A stretch of 64,000 nucleotides of DNA from Terebella lapidaria (lineage: Eukaryota; Annelida; Polychaeta; Terebellida; Terebellidae): the NCBI GenBank assembly GCA_949152475.1, contig OX424555.1:63593977-63657976 (forward strand). Reading direction: 5' to 3'. The position numbers and the translations under genes were made by a program. A model generated the notes under the pieces. It had not been told where the DNA came from. It worked only from the letters and a program-made list of their open reading frames with translations, and searched no databases. Numbering within the stretch: the stretch's first letter is position 1; every line of letters starts with the position of its first letter. Shown here one piece after another: positions 1 through 10,439 of this stretch.

Positions 1-1153
1 TTCAAAATTTTCAATAATATTTTTATTGGGTGTCTGGAAAGTTTCCCGCCTCGTGTAACGGAAGTTGTGTATGATAGGTTAGATGTGATGGATGTGTGGA
101 GTGTCGTCGGTGTCTGCAATGTTTACATGTGGTGCGGTGGCTGTGACGGTGCATGGGTGGATGCCGTAGGCCTAATGCACTGTGGCGATACTGGATGCAC
201 TAACGATCGTTGGTGCATCCCGCAATGGCGGACAGTAAACACGGTCAGTTTGGATTTTAACCGTATTTTACCAAATGACAGGTCCATTTGTGATAAATGG
301 ATACTCTGAAGGTAGCTTAGTGTTTTGGTCAAAGATATGCGTAGGCCTAGTTATTTCAAGCAGATCACGCTTTTTTGTTTAGATAAGTTAAGGAAAAGAA
401 TTAGCGATAAGATTCACCAACGATGAAAGTGAGATTCCCTGACGATATAGGCCTAATACGTGTATATTGAAATAGGTCCATATCATACACCATTGTGAAT
501 TCGTTGATTTATGTGACATAAATTAGCGAATGTCACGTTAAAAATAGGAAATCTGTACTAGAAGATCATCTGTACACATCAATGCATGTCAATTGGTACT
601 TTTTTTCACGTTTAACATTTGAATAACGTAGATTGAATTAATAAAGAAAAGATCGTTAGGGAATCTTCACATGTTCGTTAAGGGAATCTTCGATTTTCAA
701 AAACAATCGTTAGGGAATCTTTCGGCTTTTTTCAGACGAGTTTTTCATGCTCAAACCAACATAAATCGCCATGCATTTGCAACGAGTGGGTGTTTCGTGC
801 GCATAGGAATAAGCAGATGTATGTGTGTATCGATCACAATCGTAATTATCGGGAAAATGAACAAAATTCAAACGAACCGCGAGTGGGTTCGCCATTGCGG
901 GATGCACTAAAGATGGTTAGTGCATCCAGTCTCACCACATTGTAATGTAAGTATTGATCATGTGCTGAATCTGTGACGTGTATGTGGAGTGAGAGAACGT
1001 GTGAGGGAGGATTTTCGGTGGTTACAGTCATAAATATTCTACAGATATGACATTAATCACAAGTTTAATCGTGCTGATTGAATTCGCTGATCTCGGAATC
1101 ATAATGATTGGACACCAGAATCATGCCAATAGCATGTGAAAGAATGAGCGATA
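1..1153. other. Gene-free stretch, no clear feature
   Basis: I see no coding exon with splice sites and no recognisable protein here. The open frames are short and show no family resemblance. A 25-30 bp passage around 180-245 (a sequence like ATTGCGGG.TGCAC..AC) recurs in similar form near 893-935, hinting at a short dispersed repeat. Nothing more can be supported. Confidence 0.5.
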
Positions 1154-1155
1154 TA

Positions 1156-1680
1156 CTGTAAACCCCTTAATTTTTCGCGGCCATTAATATTCGCGATTTT
1201 CGCGTTTTCATTAAAAACGCGAAAATTCCTGGGCGCGAATTTTTTTGGTCAAGCACATTTCGATTCGCGAATATATTTAATATTGAGCATGGTTAATGTA
1301 GTTGAATCTGCTGTTGATTTTGATGTGTGTGATATAGAATAGAAGAACAATTAATGTTGTACATTTAACATAATAAAACCAGTAGCCAATTCCAAGTTGA
1401 CATGTATGTAGTTAATTTTGTACTGTGACTGTATTTAATTCATGTTTAATACTAAGCCAGGGAATAAAGGTATAATAGGTATAATAAAGATACAATTGTG
1501 TCCATGTCAGTATTTTTACCAATTGTTGGGTTGCATAGTGAGTATGTTATTGGTAAATACCTCTGTAGTGCGTTACCAGTAATATGCATGTAACAGAAAA
1601 CGCGAAATTAAACGGCCGCGAATATGTCCAAATCATGAAAACGCGAAATGAAACGGCCGCGAAATTAAAGGGGTTTACAG
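1156..1680. mobile_element. MITE-like element with terminal inverted repeats and TA duplication
   Basis: The left end reads CTGTAAACCCCTTAATTT followed by TTCGCGGCC. The right end is its reverse complement, GGCCGCGAAATTAAAGGGG then TTTACAG, giving terminal inverted repeats of about 27 bp. The element is flanked on both sides by TA (1154-1155 and 1681-1682), the target duplication typical of Tc1/mariner-class elements. Inside are repeated AAACGCGAAA..CGGCCGCGAA words in both orientations (about 1195-1270 and 1590-1655), so much of it can fold on itself. There is no transposase frame, so it is non-autonomous. A smaller element with similar ends lies at 32039-32218. The superfamily assignment is inference from the TA duplication and ends. 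Confidence 0.75.
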
Positions 1681-2287
1681 TATGGCGATTTTAGTATCTG
1701 AAACAAGTTAGCAGAACTTGTTAGCGGGAAGTTCCATTTTGGTAATATAATATTGATTTTAATTGTACATGTAAGGTACAACCAATTGGGGAAATCTCTG
1801 TATTCAGTTTTTTTGCCATTATCTTTGAGTATGTCTATACTCAACACACCAATTTTTGCCCAACCTGTGTGAGGGCGTGCCTTGGAGATCCGGTTGAAAC
1901 ATATCCCAATCAATAATTCAGCATTATCTACAATCTATCAGCTAGAATGTATGGAGCGTTTTCAGGGTCAATATTCATTGACACGCATTGTAGATTTTCT
2001 TGTTGTGAATGATTGTTTCAATCGCAAAATTCTTTATTCCACATTACTTTTTCTGAACTTTCTGTGTCGAATTTACATATTCTTACTGCATAGTTCTAAC
2101 TTCCATCTCCTTGCTGCTTACTTCTCAATGCTTAATTCATCATGTCAAATTCTAACACCTTTGTCCATGCAAACTATCAAAAACAAATCGCAGACTGGAA
2201 CAATGCATATGGAACTTAGCACATTGCATTTAGAATATAGCATATCGCATGATGAACAAAGCACAACGAACGAAGCACTCGGCGGTT

Positions 2288-2370
2288 AGCGCCGCCTGTC
2301 GTCATAATGATACAGTAGTAATTGTTGTGGACAAAATTACTACTGCAACATTATGACGACAGGAGGCGCT
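2288..2370. repeat. Hairpin-forming inverted repeat
   Basis: AGCGCCGCCTGTCGTCATAA on the left pairs with TTATGACGACAGGAGGCGCT on the right. The pairing continues inward through CAGTAGTAATT / AATTACTACTG, leaving a loop of about ten bases. It sits at the inner end of the left arm of the foldback element. A related half copy is at about 4115-4160. Confidence 0.7.
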
Positions 2371-3049
2371 GGCCGCACGTAGCCACATGATGTATGAGAA
2401 ACTAAGACCTCCCTTCATTGGTCACGTGAATTTCTGGCGCGACCAACAGGTGCCACACATGAATGCAGCTGAGATGCACAGGCCCCAATGAATTCCCGAG
2501 ATGATTAATATGAGCTTATTAATTTCTATGTTTATTAAAATAAATTTTCGATGTGACGTCATGAATACTCATTATATTTGAATTAGGTGCAAATATTATC
2601 ATATAGGCCTAAAATTAACACATAAAAAATGGTCATAACTTGAGAACTCAGAGAACAGACAGTGATTTTGAGATGTGAAAAAAAATTCTCAGGAAACTGA
2701 TGGCTATCTCTTTCAAGGCAAAATATGATGATCTCTCCGATCATAATTTCTTCATGCGGTTAATTTGACATGAATCCAACTCGTGACAGTTACACTAGAT
2801 ACACTAGTACTACGCTACGGTAGTTGTATTGGATTTAACATATATCTTATTTACCTGTTTGCAACTTAAAGAGATCATGAGAATTACACAGGGTATTTAT
2901 TTTCCCAAATATAAATTGTTACACTGATCTTCAAACCTATTGTCAAAACATGTTCGTAAATATTGCCAAACACACATTTCCTGTATGGAATATAATATGA
3001 AATCAAGTTACATCTTGAAAGGTATCTTTCGTTAAAGAGATATATTCAC

Positions 3050-4030
3050 ATACCGTCGATTCAAAGGCAACAAAACTTATACACATCACAATGGTACATA
3101 GGGAGAATCGTATGCATTTTGAGGGAAATTGTCAGAATAGTTTTTGAGAAAATTGCAGCCAAAGACAAAAATCATCGTTTCTTTGACAAAATAAGGTCGT
3201 TTTGACCTTCCAATGTCATTCAAGGTCAAATTCAAGGTCATCCATCATTCAAACCGCAATATATGATTTCCCATTTTAATGTGCCGATGCTCTATCTTGA
3301 AAAGTTCTAGGAGTTACCCCCATTATGAAAGAAAAATTGGGTGAAATTTCCCCAAAAATTTTCCCCAAAAATTTTTCAATGGCCAAAAAAAAAAAAAAAT
3401 GGCTGACGTGCTAAAAATGGCTCAGAACAAGTAGTGGCTCGATTTGGGACAAAACAATTTTTTTTCGCCGACACGTTAAAAAAAATGAAAAATGGCTGCC
3501 ACACGCAGACCGGCGATTCAAGGGCAATGAAACTTGCCATTGATGTACATGAGGGAGATGTCTTGAAACAAAAATCTCAAACTGATCAGTCAGTTTTCGA
3601 GAAAAAGCCCATCAAAGTCCAATATTAGCCACTTTTCATCAAAAAGGCTGCCAAATCGGCAAAAACGATTGAATAAAAAAGAACGAAAAAAAACCGTCTC
3701 AGGGTTTTAGCCCAAGGAATGTTTTAGTAAATTTTCAGAAAAATTCATCGAGGCAAAAAAAAAAGTTATTTGCCGGACGGACGACGGACGAGCGTAGCAA
3801 TTTTTTAGGTTAAAGGGCTTTCACCATGTTAAATTTCCTGTCCCGTGTGAGCCCCGTATCCCCAAATTAATCCATTAAATAAATACACGTCTGCTCATAA
3901 AAAGTGAGTTTAGGGGCTATCTTTAGCTTTTTCAAGCCCCTAAACCCCGGAAGTTTTCCCGGACGGACGACGGACAAAAAACCACGCCAATAGCTTATCG
4001 GGCCATGGGCCGGTAAGCTAAAAATACAGC
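3050..4030 (+). repeat. Dispersed repeat family (GACGGACGACGGACG type)
   Basis: Contains TTCAAAGGCAACAAAACTTA, a CATCACAATGGTACATAGGG-like stretch, AATGGC-rich and polyA-rich passages, then GGACGGACGACGGACG. It ends with AATAGCTTATCGGGCC... and CCGGTAAGCTAAAAA (about 3987-4024), which can form a small hairpin. The same order of words recurs at 5000-5450 (inverse), 5850-6540, 7205-7580, 27985-28610, 31020-31770 and 47090-47460 (inverse), so this is an interspersed repeat, not a gene. Confidence 0.6.
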
Positions 4031-4952
4031 ACCGGATCAGTGGTCCATCAAAGCAAGGTCTTTCCTTCATCCAGGAGTCTTCAGTTTCTCATTCACAATG
4101 TGGCCACTCGACCCGCAGCGCCGTCTGTCGTCATAATAGTGCAGTAGTAATTTTGGCACATGAAATGCTTCATTCGTTGTGCTTTGTTCTTCGTGCGATG
4201 TGCTTTATTGTAAGTGAAATGTGCTAAGTTCCACATGCATTGTGCCAGGTGCGATTTGTTTTTTAATAGTTTGCATGAACAAAGGTGTTAGAATTTGGCA
4301 TGATGAATCAAGACTTGAGAAAGAACCAGTGAGAACTTGGAAATAAGCAGCAAGGAGATGGAAATTAGAACTATGCAGTAAGAATATGTAAATTCGACAC
4401 AGAAAGTTTAGAAATAGTAATGTGGAATAAAGAATTTTGCGATTGAAATAATCAATCACAACAAGAAAATCTACAATGCATGTCAATGAATATTGACCCT
4501 AAAAACGCTCCATAAGAATGTGCCCGAACGTCATGATTGCTTACCCATCGTGCTATCTGGATCATGAGACTATTCAAGCATGGAAGCCTTCTGATGTCAT
4601 AACACACCGTTCAATCTCAAATCTACACTGCTACGTACAGTAGATAATCGTCCGGCATCCTATCACGAAAAGAACTTGGAGGACGTGTCATCAAAAATGT
4701 ATCATTTCCCCAAAAACAAAACAGTTTATTCAATATCGTTACTCTAATATATAGATTTTTTAAAAATAATATGTTTCACACATAAAATCAGCCTGTGTCA
4801 AAACGTCCCCCGTGTAACAGGAAAGTGTGTCCAATGGTGGGTATCATGGATGTACCTTTAGTTTGATAATCTAGCTATTGGCATAACGTTGCGTCCGTTA
4901 GTCTTCCGTCGTCGTCCACATGTTCATCTGTGAAGTTTATGATGGAATTTGT

Positions 4953-5450
4953 TCAAAAATTTTGAACAGAAGTAGCTAAAGATAGAGCTAGAGATAGAGC
5001 TTCAAGATAGAGCCTAAGTATTGGCACATTCAAATAGAAAACCATATATTGCGGTTTAAATGGTGACCTTGAATAATGACCTCGAATGACCTTGGAAGGT
5101 GAAAACGATCTTATTTTGTTGAAAGAAAAAGTTATTTGGCGGTCATTTTCTTTGGCGGCCATTTTCTCAAAATATATTCAGATAATTTTGCTTCAAAATG
5201 CATAAGATTCTCCCTATGTACCTTTGTGATGTGCATAAGTTTTGTTGCCTTTGAATCGACGATGTGTGAATATAATGAACAATACTCTGTGCAATTCTCA
5301 TGATCTGCCGGTAAAATGGCGACCTTTTTTGACGAAAAATTGGCCAATGTTGGACTTTGGCGACGATTTTCCCCAAAACTGTTTGACCACTTTTGAGATT
5401 TTTGTTTCAAAAGATTCCCCTCATATACCTCTGTGATGGGCATTTTCACG
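4953..5450 (-). repeat. Dispersed repeat family copy, inverted
   Basis: Read on the minus strand this carries the same words as the copy at 3050-4030: the AAGGTCATTCGAGGTCATT region, then TTCAAAGGCAACAAAACTTA, the ACATAGGGAGAATC step and a GGTCAA-rich start. Translations in several frames are open but match only other copies of the repeat. Confidence 0.55.
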
Positions 5451-5639
5451 AAAGGCGGCGCTCCAGCACCCGTCTTTCACACAATTCGTCCTTTGCATTC
5501 TGGGATACCGAAAATAGTTCCAACATGGATGCCTCTATGAATCGAAATAAGTTTGAATGTTTGTGATATTTTGTTACAGACAGGACATATTGTCGAAAAC
5601 TATGCAATTTTTAAAGATATTATGATAGAATAACTCCAG

Positions 5640-6535
5640 TTGCGGTGTCCGTGGCAATCTTTAGTGCCTCTGAAAAATCCATGGCTGAGTCGTGACTGGC
5701 GGGTCGATCCATGCAAAACAAGAAATCACGTGCTCGTGTTTACAAAACGCGCATTAATACGGACTATTTGTTACCGCGCATTGACACTGTCCCCTGATTC
5801 AGGGGACCAGAGAATCGGGTATTACAAAGAAGGGTGCTTCGGAGTGCCGTCTAGTGGACAAAACGCTGTGATGGGTAAAAGTTTCTTTGCCCTTGAATCA
5901 CCGGTCTGCGCTTGGCGGCCATTTCGATGAGAAATTTTTTGTTCCAAATCAAATCATTATTCGTTTTGAGTGATTTCCAGCCATAAAAAAAATGTTTTTG
6001 CCCTTTTGAATTATTTTTTTTTCGACTTTGAGAAATTTCACCCAATTTTCCTTCATAATGGGAGCTGTATGGAGTGAACCCCTAGAACACTTCTAAAATA
6101 AAGCTTAAATATTGGCACATTCTAATAGGAATCATATATTGTGGTTCCCTTGAATGTGACATTGAATGACTTTGAAAGGTCGAAACGGCATTTTTGTGAA
6201 AACTATTAAAAAAAAATTTTAGGTTTTGGCCCCAAAAGATTCCCCTTATGTACCTTTGCGTCATGTGAGTTGTGTTGCCCTCAAAAAGCGGGTCTTCGCG
6301 TGATGGCCATTTTGATTTTCGCAATTCTTTTTTCGCCCCAACTCAAGCCACTGAAGATTCGTTTTGAGTGATTTCCAGCCCCCAAAAATAACAAAAATGT
6401 TTCCCCTTTGAACATGTTTTTTTTGGACTTGGGAGTTTTCACCAAATACTTCCTTCATAATGGGAGTTGTATGGTGTAAACTCCTAGAACACTTCAAGAT
6501 AGAGCTTAAATAATTACACATTCAAAGGAGATGTC
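5640..6535. repeat. Dispersed repeat fragments, both orientations
   Basis: Two partial copies of the same family lie here, with CCCAAAAGATTCCCCTTATG, GAGTGATTTCCAGCC and CTTCATAATGGGAG words, plus AAGGTC/GACCTT clusters near 6150-6180. They resemble 28200-28560. No gene is supported. Confidence 0.5.
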
Positions 6536-7190
6536 ATATACATGTGTATGGCGAATTTACAGGTGACCTTGAATTTGACTTTCAATGACCTTGAAAGGTC
6601 AAAACGGTAATTTTGGTGGAAAAAGTTGTAACACAACACTAAACATTTCTCCGGTAAACTTTTTTAGCCCTTGAAAATGAATTCAAAGGTCAAATTCAAG
6701 GTCATGGAAATATCCAACATATGTCATTTCCTATATGTGCACAATTGATCACTAAGCTGTAGAGTAAAAAAAGCGAGATATTAGCCATTTTGTGATCTGT
6801 CCTCAAAAATAGGGTCGAAGGTCAAATTCAAGGTCATCAGAATAATCTGTGTACACCATTTCATATATGTTCATAATTGATTCCTAAGCTGTAAAGTCGA
6901 TAAGAAGTAACATATCAGCCATTTTGTCCCGTGACCTTAAAAATGAGGTCAAAGGTCGAATCCAAGGTCATGGCGATAGTCAGCATATATCATTTTCTAT
7001 AGAATATATTGATTCCTAAACCGTAAAGTCAATAATAAGCGAGATATTAGTCATTTTGTTCTGTGCCCTTGAAAATTAGGTCAAAGGTCAAATTCGAGGT
7101 CATGACAATATTCAGAATATATCATTTCCTATATGTCCACAATTGATTAGTGATCTCTAATCTCAATATTAAGTGAGATGTTTGGAAGAA
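6536..7190 (+). repeat. Diverged tandem repeat with AGGTCA motifs (about 150-bp period)
   Basis: Four diverged units each carry CATTTCCTATATGT, ACAATTGATTCCTAAGCTGT, GCGAGATATTAGCCATTTTG, then TGACCTT...AGGTCAAAGGTCAAATTC and AAGGTCA. They are the same family as the better-preserved 134-bp array at 29850-30960 and the inverted copy at 47465-48100. Confidence 0.65.
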
Positions 7191-7199
7191 TGTGCCCCT

Positions 7200-7580
7200 T
7201 TATAAAGCATAGGGTAAATTAACATGGGAGAGTCCCATTTGGTCCACTTCACAATGGTCCACTTCAAGTGATTCAATGGCAACGAAACTTATACACGACA
7301 CAGGAGTACATATGGGGAGTGTCATACATAAAAACGTTACTGAACAGATTTTGAGAAAACGACCGTCAAAGTTCAAAATTGACCGTTTTTCGTCAAAAAT
7401 GGCCGCCATTTTGAAAAATTTTGAAAAAAAATATCTCCCTCTCGAAATATTTGTAGACATATTTGTGTTAAATTTAAAAAAGATTCGATCGTGAACTTTA
7501 AAGATGAAAATGTAAACAGACGACGGACGCAACGCTACGGCAATAGGCTATTGGACCAAAGGTTCGGTAACCTAAAAATG
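7200..7580 (+). repeat. Dispersed repeat family copy
   Basis: Starts TTTATAAAGCATAGGG..AATT and contains GATTCAATGGCAACGAAACT, ACTGAACAGATTTTGAGAAA, AAATGGCCGCCATTTTGAAA and CTCTCGAAATATTTGTAG. It ends GACGGACGCAACGCTACGGC, then a GACCAAAGGTTCGGTAACCT hairpin end. This is the same order as at 31020-31770. Here, too, it directly follows the AGGTCA tandem repeat, so the two may be parts of one larger element. Confidence 0.65.
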
Positions 7581-10439
7581 CAATGCTTTGAATTTTTTAA
7601 AAGGAACCATTTCTAGGCCAAAATGCAAAAAGCCAAAATTTTACTTTTTGTATTTAGCTCGAAATCTTGTTGGTAACTCTTATTACAATTCCCCACATGT
7701 AACTCGTTCATATCGTATATAAACTTGGAATGCTCTGAATAGCACGAAATGTTTGGCTCAGCAGATAAAATGCTTGTACATGTAGGTACATCTTAGACAT
7801 GTATTGTGGACATATAAAAAGTCATATCTGGCACATCTTTTGGTGACCTTGATCTTGACCTCACATGCACCTGAATGGTGAATCTGAAGGTCGGTTGCAA
7901 ACTGAAATGTATTGATCTCTACATATGAGATGGCTGCATATAGAGCTCAGGTTCATATTACGAATATATAGGAAGTAAAATACTGCTGATCTTTTGGTAG
8001 TCTTGGGGTTGACCCGAGATGACCTTGAGTGGTAAATCAGAAATTCACATCTTGACCTGATATGTGTAAATTGGGCTCTGCATATAAATCGGCTAAAGTA
8101 TTGTCTCGAAAGACCAATTTGCATGTGTTGTGTTGGACTGGTCAAGTTCAAGGTCACCAAAGATGCCTTATATGTAACTTTCTACATCCTCACATAAGCT
8201 GTGTATTAAAAAGATTGCCGTCAAAAATAACTTTGTGATAAAAGTACATTTTGTAATGAAATTTTTACATTTCATAATCTTGAGTTTGAACACTGAATGT
8301 CATCGTAGGTCAAGTAAAATGCTCCCAAAAAACCAGGCTATGTAACTCTCCAGATGTTCATACTGCAAACGTAAGTACTATTTTCCAAGTGTTCGGTCTC
8401 CGGGGGTTCGTTTCAATCTTGACACGGCCTTTAATATTGACCACTGAAGGTTATCCAAGGTCAAATTCGAAATCATCAGTGAAAAGATGATACGTGACAT
8501 GACAAAAACTTGTATTTGCAACCATTCAGGTTGCACAGCAGTCTACATAGTCTCCCTTTATGAATGAATGGCAACAAATTCACACACAAACAATGAACAT
8601 AAATTCGAAATTCTACAAGATCAGTTCGTGGACTGAGAATATTCAGAAGCTGAGAAAGTCCACCAAACATGCAAGAAATTCTAAATTGTAAAAACGATGC
8701 AAACGAAAAAAAATCAAAATTTTAAATTTATGGTCGAATCTTCCTGATTATTCGAAGATAAAAAGGCAAAGGTATTTTGTACTTTCCTGTTTTAAAAATT
8801 CCTGTCGGTATTGGACAAAAATGCCCAATTTTGGATTTAAATATTCATCTTTGCCTACGAGACCACTTGATAGAATTATCTGGAATATTTTATGGTGATA
8901 CTATGCGATAGAATGTGCCTAAACTGTCAAAACGGAAGTATTTGGTTTAATTGTTACCAAGCAATATATATTTGTATACTGTAACCGTAACTCACAGAGT
9001 ATGAGCTCAATTGTTCAATCATTGCGTTTGGGTGACGAATGTCTGACAAGTGTTATACTTCGTCGTGGTTCCGTTATACTATATTCAAGGAAGGCATAGA
9101 TTTTTACAATGATCAAATCGAACAAACTTTATCTACATACATGAACATCGTCATGATACTCCCCAGTATTGAGTACAATTGGCAGATGTATAGGTGTATG
9201 TAATATCTACGGTGTATGATAATAAAGGCAATACTGAAGATACAAATGGACAAGTGTCCTTGGACCAGTCCCTCAAATGATCCTAGTAAGAATTCCTGCA
9301 GTAGGTAAGCATCAAAGCGTGATGCCAATCCAGATCAAACCGCTACCATATGTTAGAATTTGCCCGGTAAACAGGTACATCTGGTCAGCAAGCGGGCTCC
9401 GAGGGTTAAAACACAACAACCACTCCTAACATCAACAATAGGAACATCCATAAGCAAATTACATCGGCAGATGATTGACAATTTATGGTGGATGAAAATC
9501 TCAATTGTTATGTCATTTCCAACTTCAGAATCTGTACATTAGTGAGAGTGAGTGAGGAAATAAAGCCCGAAACCTCAGCAGCCGAAAAAAACCCTCAATT
9601 TCAAAACCTTCGAGCCGTTCATGGCTTTTTTCTGCTTGCCATTGTGTTGACTTCATGTGTTTAAAGGCGGGGAAATGTAGTGTGCTCTATGGACATAATG
9701 GGTCAGGTACGAAAACAAAAACCTATCTCCAGGTGGATCTCGGACGGTCGGACTTCAGTAACCACGGACTGTCCGGGAAGGGAGAGAGAGACTGCAAGCC
9801 AGTGCTGATTGAGCTTGTACCTGGCGCGAAAAGATTCCCCATGTGCCAAACCTCCTTTCTCTTCACATTAACTTTAAAATGTCAGACTTTAAAATGGTAT
9901 TGCATGCGCCCGAGAAAAGAAAGCAATATGTGTATTCGTTTCTATAGATCTAATGAAAACCGGTGTCTTTGTGATCACTCGCAAGTACTTCGGTCCTGAT
10001 ATAGATTCTCTCTCACGATTGTTGCCTGTACACAACACGTATACTCTGGTATTATGAATATCCGCCTGACATTCTGATACATGGCGAAACAATTTAATTT
10101 ATCGGCCTCCTTATAGCGATAAGAGCTATCCTTAGCTGAAGCATTATCTGCAACACGGCAACTTTACATGCAGTAACGGGCCGAGGACTACTTTGTCGGA
10201 TTTATCGGTAGGTACCGAGAACGCGTACAGACTCAATCCGGAATCCGCGGTCCTTGCGTTGTTTCGCGTCTTGCGCGGTGGCGTTCGCGTTGAATCCGTC
10301 CATCCTTCCTTCAATTCCCTGCCTTTGTAACGTACCGGAAATCTGGAAAGCACGGGTGCCCACTTTTTCTTCATCCGGAGCAGCCGTCGTTGTCTCTCTC
10401 TCTGCCGGCATTCTGGATCTGCGAGCCGTCGGGCGGCGA
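7581..10439. other. Gene-free stretch upstream of the ZM-motif gene
   Basis: AT-rich DNA with scattered TGACCTTGA words to about 8500, then no recognised repeat or exon. The last 250 bp before 10440 are more GC-rich and probably contain the promoter and 5' untranslated region of the downstream gene. No TATA box could be assigned with confidence. Confidence 0.45.

Larger units (their letters stand above)
1951..4513. mobile_element. Foldback element: about 400-bp inverted arms around a dispersed-repeat core
   Basis: The left arm (about 1951-2372, forward) and right arm (about 4110-4513, reverse complement) match over roughly 400 bp. Both begin ATGGAGCGTTTT.AGGGTCAA at their outer ends and finish inside with the TATTATGACGACAG.CGGCGC type sequence. 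The similarity extends through translated frames in both arms, which is why similar open frames appear on opposite strands; neither looks like a gene. The 1.7-kb core contains a member of the dispersed family ending near GACGGACGACGGACG. The symmetry suggests one composite element, but two independent insertions in opposite orientation are also possible. No target duplication was recognised. Confidence 0.55.

Noticed and set aside
1882..2289. 135-codon open frame
   Set aside because: It is matched by a similar frame on the opposite strand of an inverted repeat arm (4205-4486), lacks any protein family signal and lies wholly inside repeat sequence.
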